A DNA stretch of 64,000 nucleotides from Cacajao melanocephalus (GCA_963573385.1 CAUYLG010071244.1:62001-126000), one strand, 5' to 3'; shown: positions 51,655-64,000, counted from the first letter of the stretch. The notes: a model not told the origin generated them from the sequence alone. A program made the numbers and translations.

Positions 51655-51668
51655 GTTGCCATGGCAAC
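51655..51668. promoter_or_regulatory. Perfect X-box (RFX) palindrome
   Basis: gttgccatggcaac is a perfect 14-bp palindrome and the optimal binding site of RFX transcription factors. It is intronic in the host gene. A weaker copy, gttgccatgacaat, is at 57330-57343. Confidence 0.65.
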
Positions 51669-52173
51669 CGCCCCCCTAACCCCCAAAGTACAAAGGGAGA
51701 CAGCTTTCACCCCCACCCCCAGGAAGAACCTGGTCTGGCTGGGAATCTTCCCTTGAGAATCCTCCTTTCTGATGCACAAGCCATGGCATGCATAAGCATC
51801 ACCCTCTTTTCAGCACTGGGAGCTGAGCATTCTGCTATCAGCAGGCCACATAGGCAAGGAGGCTGGTGCATGCAATGTCTCTGGGCAAGGTTATGCAAGT
51901 GAGCACCGGCCCCTTATACTTAACCCCCTCTCTTCCCAAGCTCGCCTGCCCCTCACCTACCACAGCCAAGGACATCCCAGGCCTTCTCGGCTGAAGCAAT
52001 GGGGCCTTGACCTTCTACTCTTTCCCAGACGTGAGGGACACCCAGCTACCTCCAGCAAACCTCCAGGCTGTGGGAACGGAGAAGAGGAGGGGGCCATTCC
52101 TGCCACCCTCCATCTGCACCCTCCGCCATTACTCATTAGGCATTCTGCCCCCTCCTTCCGCTCGTTAAGCCTG

Positions 52174-52209
52174 ATTTGCATATATTTGCATAATACAGTT
52201 CATTTGCAT
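52174..52209. promoter_or_regulatory. Triple POU octamer cluster
   Basis: Three perfect ATTTGCAT octamers at 52174-52181, 52184-52191 and 52202-52209. The first two are exactly one helical turn apart. Candidate intronic enhancer bound by POU factors such as BRN2 or OCT family members. Confidence 0.55.
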
Positions 52210-53075
52210 TCCAGGAGGCTCATGGTAGAAGCCAGGAAAAAAAGGGGAGGGGGGCTGGAGAAGAGAAAAGGGGAGATATTTTGTTTTCATCAAAGTGTGG
52301 GGGGAGGGACCGGGGGGAGGGACCAGGGGGAGGTGGCAGGAAGAGGACAGAAATAAAAACTTACACTACTTTCTTTCTTCCTTTCTGCCCTCCCTCCCTG
52401 AGCTGGACTCAGATGCCAAAGAGAGATGCCAAGGGGCCGGCTTTTCTGTCCTTTTTTGTCCTGCTTCCTCCGGCCTTGGCTCCCCAGCCTGGCCCCCCAC
52501 CTTGTTGGGCTCAGGCTTCAGAAAGAAAGAGGCAGGGGTAGGAGGCAAGGCTGTGGGAACGGAAGCAGAGGGTGAGGGAGGCCGCCATCTTAGGTAACTG
52601 GCGCCTGTAAGATGGCTGCCCCGACAGGTGTGCGCCGAGAGCCTGCCCTGGTTGGTGGACATGGAAAAGACTGAGGCCGTAAGAAGGACTTCCTGGCTGA
52701 TGAGAAATATTGTTGAATTTTCCTGCTAATGGAATTAGGAAGAGAGGATGGGGAGAGGAGGGAGGGAGAGACCAGTGGCGGCCCGCGGAAGAGATGTAAG
52801 GTTGAGCGCAGGAGCAGGGGTGGTAGAGAGGCCTCGGCACTGCCCTTAGTTCCCAGAGGACTTCGAGGACTGTGGGTTCTGTGAAAGTACTGGAGGAATC
52901 AGAATGGGGAGTATCAGCAGGAGGAGGGAGAGGGTAAGATGTGGGCAGGCAGTATCCTCTGCCAGCTTGAGGGTCTCTCTGGGGCCTGTGAAAGGTGACT
53001 GCGTACTTGAGGTGACGTGCCACCTTCTCTCCTCAGCCCAGCACTCTGGTATCCTCTGGTGAAACTGCACCCTCT

Positions 53076-53125
53076 CAGAGGCCACTCACAACCTCTTCCA
53101 CAGAGGCCACTCACAACCTCTTCCA
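53076..53125. repeat. Perfect 25-bp tandem duplication
   Basis: cagaggccactcacaacctc(ttcca) is repeated exactly at 53076-53100 and 53101-53125. Confidence 0.95.
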
Positions 53126-53393
53126 CAAAGACCACTGGCCCTTCCCAAGCCCAGTCCTCCTTGACCTCTATGGAAAATATTAAGCTGTTTTCTCAGTGTT
53201 CTTTGGCCTTTGGTTTTTCTGTTATATCCACGATTGTCTGTTCTTGGTTCCATTCCGTCAGTCCTCTGGATGTGCCAGGTCCTTAACTAGAGGTGGGTCC
53301 CAGATTCTGCTGGTGGTATTTTTTTTCTCTTCCTTCTCACTCTTCTCACTTCACTTTTATCAGTTCAACCATCACCTGAAGTTATAAATTCTC

Positions 53394-53420
53394 TCTCCTT
53401 CCTTCCTTCCTTCCTTTTTC
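53394..53420. repeat. (TTCC)n microsatellite
   Basis: Tail-derived CCTT repeat preceding the Alu poly(T). Confidence 0.9.
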
Positions 53421-53423
53421 TTT

Positions 53424-53784
53424 CTTTTTTCTTTTTTTGAAACGGAGCCTTCCTCTTTTACCCAGGCTGGAGTGAGATAGAGCAATGGCTCAATCTCAGC
53501 TCACTGCAACCTCCACTTCCCAAGTTCAAGTGATTCGCCTGCCTCAGCCTCCTGAGTAGCTGGGATTACGGGCGTGCAGCCACGCCTAGCTAATTTTTGT
53601 ATTTTTAGTAGAGACGGGGTTTCAGCTGTTCTCCCATTTTGGGAGGCGGAGGTGGGTGGATCACCTGAGGTCAGGAGGTCAAGACCAGTTGGCCAGGCCC
53701 GTCTTGACCTCCTAACCTCAGGTGATCCACCCACCTCCACCTCCCAAAATGCCAGGATTACAGGCATGAGCCATTGCACCCAGC
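53424..53784 (-). repeat. Alu element (-) with internal foldback palindrome
   Basis: An antisense Alu whose left arm carries an inverted copy of itself. 53635-53685 is the reverse complement of 53701-53751 (49 of 51 matching) with a 15-bp loop. The ordinary 'accatg' before 'ttggccaggc' has been replaced by the inverted segment. Confidence 0.93.
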
Positions 53785-54229
53785 TTCTCTCCCTCGTTTC
53801 TTTAGTCTTGACCTCTCCTAAACTCCAGATTCGCAGCCCCAACGGCCAACAACCACCTGTCGTCCTGCCATTTGTCCCCAGATCAGGGACTGGGACGGTA
53901 CTTCCGCTTAGGCAAGCCTGGATCACAGGCCTAGGATCTAGCTGCAAGGAGGACCCAGAAGGTACCTGTGTTTGAAGCTTCTGTAGTGGCATAGAAGTAC
54001 AGCCTCCCTCCCACCAAAGCCCAGGAGGGCGGCTCAGACGCTCCCTCTGCATTGTACTTCCGCTGCCTTACCTCTGTCGGCAGCCTCATTAAACTCCTAG
54101 GCCCTCAGGTTCCACTCCTGAACGTTTTCCTGGACTTGTCCCCACATTCAAATCAGTCACATCAAAACCCATCACTTCTTCCTGTGTAGCACCTCTCTCA
54201 TCCGTACCCTTCCCTCTGGTACCCCTGCC

Positions 54230-54640
54230 TCCATGTCAGCCCATTCATTCAGCAGGCACTGAGGGCCTCCTGTGTGCCAGGAGCTATGCTCAAGGGCAGC
54301 GTCGACTACGACGCTGCTTTGAGGAGCTGGCAGTCTACTGGGTGAGGCAGACGCACGGATGATTAGATGCATTGTCCTGAAGACCTGCACAAAGCGCTGT
54401 GGGAGCATGGGGAAGGGAGCTGGGGGCCACCTCGGGGAGCTCAGGAAGGCTTCCTGGAGGGCGCCAAGAGATAAGCGATACAAGATAAGCAGGCGTTTGG
54501 CAGTCTACAGAGTCTGGGGAGGTGGGTGGTGGACAGTTCACAGCATGCGAGAAGGCAGGGAGGTAAGGAAGAGCTGGGTGTGTCTGGGGACTAGCATGAC
54601 CATCGCAGGGAGTCTGTGCTGGGAGGAAAAGGGAAATAGA
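54230..54640 (+). repeat. L2-like ancient repeat
   Basis: 'ttcattcagcaggcactgag', 'cctgtgtgccaggagctatg' and 'aggaaggcttcctggagg' match the same old class as 3395-3990. Confidence 0.5.
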
Positions 54641-56245
<1,605 letters not shown>

Positions 56246-56344
56246 TGACGCAGTAGAATGCTGGCGGACAGCACCTCAGCTTGCTAGCGGGTGTGATACT
56301 CAGTGGAGCTTTGTCAACCGAAGGACAGCAAAAGAAGAAGCTTT

Positions 56345-56500
56345 TGGTTTTTGACTCTGGAATTGGACAGGCTGGTCAGGATACAAATTCTGGCTTCCCC
56401 CACTTACTCGCTGGGTGACCTTAGGCAAGTCCCTTCATGTCTTTGGACCCTAACTGCCTTCCTTGGTTATGCTGAAGAGCAAATGGGGTGATGGGAGTGA
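56345..56500 (+). repeat. MIR SINE (+)
   Basis: 'cccccacttactcgctgggtg', 'accttaggcaagtcccttc' and 'ctgaagagcaaatgggg' follow sense MIR order. Confidence 0.8.
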
Positions 56501-56895
56501 GGGTTTACTAAAGCTGTGTGCAGATGTTTAGTGTTAAATGCTAAGTGCAGAGGGACACGGTTCTAGGGGCCATTGAGGTAGGTGGGGGCAATTGAGGACG
56601 GCTTCCTGAGCTGCGAGGGCCGTGGATCACTGGGTGCGGTCCATAGCGGGGGCCTAACTGAGAAGTGTGGCTGGGCCCTGTGGCTGGGGCTTTCGTGGTC
56701 TCAAGGAAGTAAGCATCTTGCTGAGGCGGTTTCGAGAGGGACCCGCTGTTTATGATTAGGTAGTGAACTCCACTGATGGCAGCTTCTTTCATCTGCTGGC
56801 CAGGTGCAAATGCCGCCCAGCATACCAGGAGGAGGGAACAGGTAGGGTGCAGCTCGGCCATGTTGCCCCTAACCTGCCCTGCTCCCTCCCTGCAG

Positions 56896-57000
56896 CCCTC
56901 ATCTCATCCTCCAGGCAGCACAAGCCACGGTGGAATCTCCACTGAGGGCACACAATGGTGCCTCCACATCCTGCCACTCAGGACCTCGGCATCATCAGGA
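56896..57000 (+). other. MIR9-1HG: Host-gene exon 3 (CROC-4-like)
   Basis: 105 nt between acceptor ccctgcag and donor GGA|gtgagc. Joined to exon 2 the frame continues ...SSWAPSSHPPGSTSH... and reaches LPLRTS, as in human CROC-4. It then lacks the human stretch between LRTS and the exon end, apparently through a length change that is not a multiple of three. The frame leaving the exon therefore runs into a stop four codons into exon 4. Confidence 0.7.
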
Positions 57001-57645
57001 GTGAGCGGAATTCAGACCTACTTAGATCCGTCAGCCCATGGGTCAGGGGGACCTTGAACAGGACAGTCTTTTGTCTCCAAGCAATCATTCCTTGTTATAC
57101 AAGCCAGAGTCAGGAGGAGGAATGGTTTTGGCATCCTCCCCCACAGACAGCAATGGGGCCTTTAGGCCTGGAGGGAAGGACCAGGCTGAGGCTGGCATAT
57201 GGAGGTTGAGCCCTGGGCACGGGGCATCAGCTTCACCCGGCTGGGGATGCCTTCTGCTGGGTTTGTCCATCTGGCACCAGCTGGCTTCCCAGCACCGCCC
57301 CCACAACCAACCAGCCTCCTTCTTCTGCTGTTGCCATGACAATTGGCTGCCATATTGTACTCAGCGCACTAGCTCCTAACTGGATTTTCCCGTGGGGTTC
57401 CTAGAGGGTGGGAGATGGGTCTCCAGGGATTTATCCCTTCCTCCTGATACCCATCCAATAAAAATTCATAATAACATACGATTTTTAAAAATAGCCAAAG
57501 TGGAGGATTACTATGTGTCAGGCTCTGTGCCAGACCTTCTCTACATGTTATTTAATGCAGCTAAGAAAGAATTAATGAGATAAAATTCAAGAGGTTCCCA
57601 TCCAGTTTCCTGCAACTAAGACAGACTTTTCCTCTCTCCATCCAG

Positions 57646-57763
57646 GAAATTCCATGATCTTGCGTATTCCTGTCTTGGGAAGTCCTTCTCAATATCTAAC
57701 TAAGATCTATACGGCTATAGCACCAGCTCTTCGGCCCTTGGCTTGGCATGGCTGAGTTGAGAG
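57646..57763 (+). other. MIR9-1HG: Host-gene exon 4 (CROC-4-like, with stops)
   Basis: 118 nt between acceptor catccag and donor GAG|gtaagg. In the CROC-4 frame it reads KFHDLAYSCLGKSFSISN, then TAA, then DLYGYSTSSSALGLAWLS, then TGA and E. In my recollection of human CROC-4 those two stops are Q and W, each one base away. So the exon is structurally conserved but the protein frame is broken. Confidence 0.75.
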
Positions 57764-59204
57764 GTAAGGAAGGAATACCACCTACTTTTAGTTACTTTAT
57801 AAAGGTTCCCAGACTCCAGCTATTAGAACAGGGAAACTGAGAACTAGCTAGCTTGGTGAGAGGTCTGAGCGCCCCTTAAAGATTTTGGAGCTCCCACCCA
57901 AACCTTTTGTTTACAAAAGAGCAGTAAATGCCATGGAATGCTTTGAAATTTCCCCTCCATGCCCCCATCAGCACCCCAAAAAGAATCAGGAGCTGGAGAC
58001 CATAGAATAGCGATAGTCTCCCAGGTCCTCTGGGTGCCCCCTTTGGAAGCCAGTCTCCCAGCTCCTGCCTTGGGGGGAACGTTCCAACAGGGTCTCAGAG
58101 AGATCCTGGGAGAGTGAGAGTCCCTTCCTTCTGGAGCCCAACTGGAAGGCAGAGAATGGTCACCTTGGCCTCGAGGGGCATCTATAAGAGGCACTAAGCA
58201 GAGGCCAGCTTTGCTGAGGGAATCCTGAATGAGGAGCAGGTGGAGAGAAAAAGGAGGCCCTTCCCAACTGAGGAAGGATGGTCTGGGAGGGAGGGGCCGG
58301 GGATAATTTATGATATCATTCTTGCCCCGCTTCACTTTCTTCCCAGCCCTCTGCTACTGTATCCTTGCTAGGAGGGCCTGGCTCTGTCTGGGGCTGGGAG
58401 GGTGTAACAGGCGGGAGGCTGTTCCATCTGTATGCCTCCTCCCCACCCAGGGGAGGGCCCCGCATGGAGCTGCATCCACTGCCCCTTCCCAAGCACTGAC
58501 AGACACCAGTCTCTTCTGTCGTTCCCCCAAATCTCGCCACTCAAGGGATAGCAGCGCTCCCAGGTGGGCTGAGGATCTAGAGCAAGGAATGGGCAAGAGA
58601 GTATGGGAGGAGAGACACTGGCAGAGTTAGAGGGGCTGAGGAACAGCTGGCCCACCTCAAGACCTGGGAGCCGGCCCGGGCCAGGAAGAGGGCCCGAGGG
58701 AGTCAGGGCAACAAGCCTGGCAGAGCCCAGGTTTGGGGAAGACAGAGTCCTTACATCTGAGGGGCTCCTGATAGGATGGACAAGGCAGACCTCTCATCCA
58801 CTCCTCCGTACTGTCAAGGTCAAGGTTGGAGAGCTGGCAAAGGTAGGGGGAGGAGGAGCTGGGGCAGGGAGGAGGGAAGTGAGCGGGGAGAGGCTGAGGA
58901 GAGTCTAGGAAGAAGGAGGGCGACACTGGTCTGAGTGGAGCTGGGCCGTGCAGGGCCGTGGCTGAGATCCCTTCCTTTTTCTGAAATTCTCAGATCTTAA
59001 GGCGCTTGGAGAAGCCGAAGGAGGTGAACTTCGGGGTTTCCAAAGCTGCTGGCTCCCAACCCTGGATGGGACAGGAAAGGAAGGCTATTCCCACAAGCTG
59101 TGCCTGACACCTGATTCCTGTGCAGCCCCGACGGGGTTTATTTGCCTTTCCCGGACATAGCTTCCCCACCCCAGGAAGGAAGGAGCTGACGCTGATTTGC
59201 ACCC
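57764..59204 (+). other. MIR9-1HG: Host-gene intron 4, unique part
   Basis: No repeat or exon was recognised in this stretch. Confidence 0.4.
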
Positions 59205-59365
59205 GTTTGGTTGTGTAAGCCCTTTCACAGCCATTGTCTCAGCTAATCTTCCCCACAGCCCCGAAAACTGGGTGATACTGTCCCCACTTTATGAAGGAGG
59301 AATCGAAGCCTCAGGAAGGCTAAGACAATTTCCCAGAGTCACAGGAATGGTAAGTTGGGCTGGGC
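59205..59365 (-). repeat. MIR SINE (-)
   Basis: 'ccctttcacagccattgtctc', 'agctaatcttccccacagcc' and 'actttatgaaggaggaatcg' follow antisense MIR order. Confidence 0.8.
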
Positions 59366-59900
59366 TCAAGTGGGGCTTCGTAGACCCCAAAGCATATGTT
59401 CCCTTCCTCCCGCGTGCTGACTTCTGAAACACAAATGGAGGGACTGAGAGAAGAGAGGGCCAGATAGGCAGGTGGGATTCTTGGCATGTTCTCAGATGTA
59501 GGGGTAAAGTCTAAGGGATGATAAACATCTTGAAGGTTGAAGACACGATTGGGGAAGAGGCCGTGGGAGCCATGGAAGTGACCACAATTCTTCTGGACTG
59601 GTCCTTAGCCCACGTGCAGCCTGCTCCCTGCCTTCCTGAAGCAAGCCGCTGGGCTCCCTGCCTAATCTCTCCCGTGCTTGGGGTCTGAGTTTCTGCCCTA
59701 GGTATTCCCCCCACCCCCCATTGCCTTGGATAGAGCACCTAGAGGAGGTGCCTAGACTCAAGCCACTGTCATGGTGGATCCCTTTGTGATGACTCTGTCC
59801 CTAGCTCCTCACCTTGCCTGATGGAAGCGAGCTTCTTCCAAGACTGCTAAAAGTTTGATCTCTGCCTCCTCCTAAAGTCTCCATCCAAAGAGTATTTTTC

Positions 59901-60183
59901 AGCTGGGCGTGGTGGCTCACACCTGTAATCCCAACACTTTGGAAGGCCAAGGCAGGTGGATCACTCAAGGTCAGGAGTTCGAGACCAGCCTGGCCAGCAT
60001 GGCAAAACCCCATCTCTACTAAAAATACAAAACTTAGCCAGGCATGGTGGCGCATGCCTGTAATCCCAGCTACTCAGAGGCTGTGGTACAAGAATTGCTT
60101 GAACCTGGGAGGCAGAGGTTGCAGTGAGCCGAGATCCACTCCAGCCTAGGCGACAGAATGAGACTCCATCTCAAAAAAAAAAA
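59901..60183 (+). repeat. Alu element (+), just before terminal exon
   Basis: Sense Alu with an 11-bp deletion near its end ('gagatccactccagcc') and an A tail at 60172-60183. It ends 38 bp before the acceptor of the terminal exon. Confidence 0.93.
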
Positions 60184-60221
60184 GAAGCTTTTTCTTTATG
60201 CTTGATAATTTTTCTTTTCAG

Positions 60222-60558
60222 ACCAAAAAGAAAACTTACTTCATCTACTTGGATTCCCTCTGAGAAGCCTTCCCAATTGACTGAAAGATGAAGCTAGGCT
60301 CTAGCAAGTCGAAGTCGAACCAGCTCCTTCAAGAAGCTTTGAGCAGAATGGAATTGGGGAGGACCCAGCTTCCAGCCCAGGCAGCCCATTATACCTGGAG
60401 CCATCTAGGATAGGACTTTGACCCGTGACTCTCATATCTTCAACCTGTCCATCCTGGCCCATCCCAGTTTATCCTGTATCATTTGAGCTGGGATTCCCAC
60501 ATTCTCTGAGATGGAAGTCCCATCTCAAGTCTTCAATAAAGACTCTTGAATATTGAAT
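60222..60558 (+). other. MIR9-1HG: Host-gene terminal exon
   Basis: Follows the polypyrimidine acceptor atttttcttttcag. The CROC-4 frame would read TKKKTYFIYLDSL and stop at TGA 60261-60263, matching the start and end of the human C-terminus. The rest is 3' UTR with AATAAA at 60535-60540. Confidence 0.75.
60535..60540 (+). terminator. MIR9-1HG: AATAAA poly(A) signal of the host gene
   Basis: Canonical hexamer; a cleavage site is expected near 60555-60560, followed by a GT-containing stretch (gtggtagtgg). Confidence 0.75.
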
Positions 60559-62550
60559 CACATTAATAGTGGTAGTGGATATACCTGTACAGGGTTGGAA
60601 GGGGAAGGGCTGAAAGAGAGGGGGCGATACTGGGACTTCCTTCAACAGAGATCCGTGATACAGAAGCCAACCTTGCAACAGAAGCAGGGGAGCCTCTAAT
60701 ACCAGAACTCCTACCTGGTAGGGGGTGGAGCCATGAGTGAACATCTTGGCCTCTTCCACCACCCTCAGCCACCCCAAGGTTCCTGAGAACGCCGTCCATA
60801 ATCTGATCAGTCCCAAGTCCAGGTCATGCGCTAATGCTTCCAGCCAAGGAAGCACCTAGGTGACATACTAGGGACCAAAAGAATGGGAGACGGTGGTCAC
60901 ACTCCCCCAGAGTGCCTGTGTAGGAGGTCACAGAGTGGCCTTCTGTCTCCTCCACAAAAGGACTCTCAGAAACGTCCTCCTGGGTTTGAATAGACCACAT
61001 AGAGGGAGCACCCCTGCCCCAAAGAGTCATCCATTCCTGCTGCTTCTCTGTCCACTCTCAGTGGAAACATAAGAGAATGAATATGACTATTAAGAGGATT
61101 CAGATTAGACAGCAGGTAGGACTTCCCAACAATAACAAGGCCTGAGGGGGAACTTGAGGGGGCAGGAAATCCACAGCAAAAAACTAAGACTGTGCTCTTG
61201 ACCCCATTTTCTCCATAACACATCTGTATCCAACATGCTCCCCCAAAAGATAGGCCTCTCCTCATCTCTAGAGAGCCTTGGGGGATGCTAGCGGAGCCCA
61301 GACTACCAGCACCATTTAAGCTCTCCATCACCCCTGAGAAAGTCCTTCCTCCCTTCCGTAACCTCTCCACGGAACTACACTTTGAATCCTAGAAATCTTC
61401 TGAATGAAAAAGCTTAAGATAATACACATGACACAATTCTAACAGCACAAAAGGGAAATCACATCTTCCTACCCCTGCCCCCAGCCACCCACCTCCTCTC
61501 CCAAGAGGCAACTGGTACCTGCATCCTCCCTGGGTTCCTCCACAGACAACCAAGCACATATGTATAAATTCCTCCCTTCCTTTCAAATACTGACTTCAGC
61601 CTTTTCAGTTCTAGACCAGGCCTCCTAGCCCGAGGTCAATCTGGACCTCGGGGAATGCCTGCAAATTCTAAAATTGCATGCAGAATGCTGGCCAGGCGCC
61701 TGGGCACTATTTCCAGGAGGAAGGATCACGTCATGAGCCACCTGGTCTAGCCCAGTTCCTCATTTTATAGAGGAAACTGAGGCCAGAGAGGAGAAGGGCT
61801 AGTCCAGGGTCCTCAGCATGGTGGGGGCCCACTGGGAGAAGAATCCCAGGGTCCCCCTGACCTGTACATCCAGGAGCCCCAGAACTGGGACTTGGAGGGC
61901 TGACTGAGAGGAGGAGGCAGTTTCCTTTGCATCACAGTCTGCCATATCAACGGGCTGAGCCGTCTCACCACACCTGGGCGCTCATCAGTGCTTCTGAGGT
62001 TCCAGCCCTCATTTCGGGGCCCTCCCACCTCCTAGCCTTGCCAGGACCCACTGTGGCCCTTGGGAGGTGGGGTGACTGGAGGCAGGATCTGGCTTGAGGT
62101 CATCAGTAGGGAGGAAGCTTCCCAGGTCTGCCCACCCCTCCCCCCGCTTTTGTTTGTACCCCACAACAAGAGCATCAGTCTTCATGGTCCCCTTACCATG
62201 GTGTTGGGGGGCCTGAGCAGGGAGAGTCAGCCAGCCACCGTGGCCAGCCCACTGTCTCCTCTCCTGGCCTCTGGCTTGGAGGGGAGGCTCCTGGGTAGGG
62301 GAGAGGGGCAGGCAGGAGGAGGTGGGTAGAAAGGATTCTTCCGAGCGTAGTAAAGAAAAGCAGGGCAGGGTCAACAGCAAGCAGGAGAGGGCCCCAGAGG
62401 GTGGGCTGCCTTTTGGAAACAGAATGACCCAGACCCAGACAGGGGCAGAAGGGGCGGGGTAGGGCCCCTCCCTGGACAGAGATGCCAGGACTGGGGTGGG
62501 AAGACCCAGGCAGGACACTTTGGAATGTGCTCTCAGAGTCCCACTGAGCA

Positions 62551-62604
62551 TATGCAGATGAGGCCTGTCTGTATGCAAATGAGCCCGTCTGTATGCAGAT
62601 GAGG
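62551..62604 (+). promoter_or_regulatory. Helically spaced octamer-like repeat
   Basis: Three near-identical 13-mers: tatgcagatgagg (62551), tatgcaaatgagc (62572) and tatgcagatgagg (62592), 21 and 20 bp apart. The middle one holds a perfect octamer ATGCAAAT. Confidence 0.55.
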
Positions 62605-62954
62605 AGAGAGGGCATTCTCTTCTCAGGGTTACCATAGAGCCCACCTCCTCCCTTTCCCTCTGGGCTCCAGCTGCAGGGCAGTCTGGGAAGAGGCCAGGCC
62701 CCGGGGAGAGGCAACCTGCAATAGAAGGTTAGACTTCAGGAAGGACTTACCAAAAAAATGGCTAGTTCTGGGAAAGGAACTGGAGATGAAATAGGGAATA
62801 TAGAGGGGCTGCTGAGAGGGCGGGTAAAAAGGATGGGGGCTAATCATGAAAGGACATCTCAGCCACAGGAAAACACAGGTAAACTGACAGAAAGCTTTGA
62901 GAGGGAGGCTGGGGAAGAGGAGGGGAGGAGCTGCGACTGAGCATCCGCTCCCTG

Positions 62955-63090
62955 CCAGGTCCCGCACAGAACACCTTCCACTCGGTCTCACTGGATCCTG
63001 GTGATAACCCTGTGAAGCCTTTTTTACAGATGAGGCCTAGAGAGGCAGAGACTCGCCCACATCACACTGTTTGCAAGTGGCCAGGCCCTG
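62955..63090 (-). repeat. MIR SINE (-)
   Basis: 'ggtgataaccctgtgaagcc', 'ttttacagatgaggcctag' and 'tcgcccacatcacactg' in antisense MIR order. Confidence 0.75.
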
Positions 63091-63384
63091 GCCTGTCCGA
63101 CTCTATGGCAGGCAGCCACAGCTTAGACCCTTCCCACTGCTTCCTGGCAGACACTGAACAGCTCTTCCTACCTGAGGGGAGAGGAGGAAGGGCACTAGGG
63201 GTGGGAGAGCTGTGCCCGGAGCAGGGGCCTGATGTACCCTGAGGGGAGGCCCGGTTGGGTCTCAGCCAAGGTAGGGCCTGCAGAGGTCTGAGAATTGCCA
63301 GTGCAGTGTCAGGGGAGGCTACTGGGGAACTTGGGTGGGCAGCAACCAAGAGGGGACCCTCAGGGCTGGGAAAGCTGCCAGGGA

Positions 63385-63480
63385 TGATCCAGTGGGGAAA
63401 CTGAGACCCAGAGAGGTTGAAACAACTGCCCACTCCCTCAGCAGATCCAAGTAGAAACTGGGCCTAAACTCTGGCCCCTC
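63385..63480 (-). repeat. MIR-class fragment (-)
   Basis: 'gtggggaaactgagaccca' and 'gagaggttgaaacaactgcc' in antisense MIR order. Confidence 0.6.
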
Positions 63481-64000
63481 GGCCCCTAGCCCATGGCCCC
63501 TTCCTAGGAGTGCTGAGGCTAGGGGTGGAGGGGTCTCTGAGAATAGCCTCTCCTCTTCCTCCCGTGGCCCCCGGCCCCCCACATCCAATGGCATAGCCAA
63601 GGCCTTTGTGGAGAAGCCGTGGGGAAGAGAGGCCCCTTGTTGGCCCATTCATCGTGCCGGAGGCTCGGCTGATGCCAGCCCCCGGCACCGGCTGGGCTCT
63701 CCTTCCTGGGGGTGCCAGCCAGCCCCCCCACCCGGCTGCCACAGCCCGCTCCCCAGCTCTGTCGTTTCCTGGAGACTCGGGGTTTGGCCAAGGTCCCGGC
63801 TGAAGGATGGCGGGGAGCCCCAGCCCCCGCGCCCCCCGCACCTCGCCTTTCACACGCTGGCACCAGAGCCGTGGGAACGCTGGATGGCAGCTGGGCACCG
63901 GTGCCCGGCTCTGCCCACCCCCAGCCCGGCCAACCTCAGAGAGGAGGAGAGAAACAGGCTGCCCCCAAAAAAAGCCCTTCCAGGATGGGGCCCTAGAAAT

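Larger units (their letters stand above)
60559..64000. other. Intergenic sequence after the host gene
   Basis: No exon was recognised. It contains MIR remnants (61745-61812, 62955-63090, 63385-63480) and a cluster of octamer-like motifs at 62551-62604. Open frames of up to 211 codons on the - strand near 62 kb show no recognisable protein. In human the next gene would be RHBG, outside this window. Confidence 0.5.

Noticed and set aside
62009..62714. Open frames of 211 and 173 codons on the - strand
   Set aside because: No recognisable protein, overlapping in two frames, pyrimidine-rich composition; treated as chance.

Overview
This is a primate nuclear-genome window. It is dense in Alu repeats, carries older MIR, L2-like and MER5-type repeats, has mammalian CpG islands and spliced exons, and contains no compact prokaryotic-style genes. 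The anchor is an unmistakable microRNA hairpin at 44639-44727, which is MIR9-1. Its + orientation matches the direction of the MIR9-1 host gene (MIR9-1HG, formerly C1orf61/CROC-4). The locus therefore corresponds to human 1q22, read in the direction of host transcription. The order MEF2D 3' end, then the MIR9-1 host gene, agrees with that. Several exon differences from the human CROC-4 protein as I remember it suggest a non-human simian rather than human, but I cannot verify this.

Layout. Positions 1 to about 350 look like the end of the MEF2D 3' UTR, with an ATTAAA signal and a GU-rich downstream element. From 350 to 23 kb is intergenic DNA packed with about 30 Alu elements. Several of these are nested, and one Alu is interrupted by a full-length 7SL RNA retrocopy. 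An isolated CpG-rich, promoter-like block lies at 5.56-5.94 kb. From 23.0 to 46.6 kb there is no Alu at all. This quiet domain holds a second CpG island (28.74-29.8 kb), several AT-rich homeodomain/POU-like motif clusters, and the CpG island promoter of the miR-9-1 transcript (43.1-44.6 kb; GC box, CRE and CCAAT, then a candidate first exon). The hairpin follows about 1.4 kb downstream.

From 48.4 to 60.6 kb, five exons of the host gene can be placed by splice sites and by resemblance to CROC-4: 48448-48539, 50557-50656, 56896-57000, 57646-57763 and 60222 to about 60558, the last with AATAAA at 60535. The CROC-4 reading frame appears broken here by a frameshift, two in-frame stops and a missing GT at the expected first junction. 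The locus then works mainly as a noncoding host for miR-9, a regulator of neural progenitors. A near-consensus REST/RE1 element lies inside the second of these exons. From 60.6 to 64 kb the sequence is intergenic with MIR fragments and a helically spaced trio of octamer-like motifs.

No wholly new biological system is evident. The most interesting points are the disrupted CROC-4 frame overlapping an RE1 element, the Alu-free regulatory domain, the triple POU octamers, the inverted Alus flanking exons 3-4, and a group of unusual retroposition products: solo left-monomer Alus, an Alu with a foldback palindrome, a nested 7SL copy and an unidentified polyadenylated insert beside miR-9-1.
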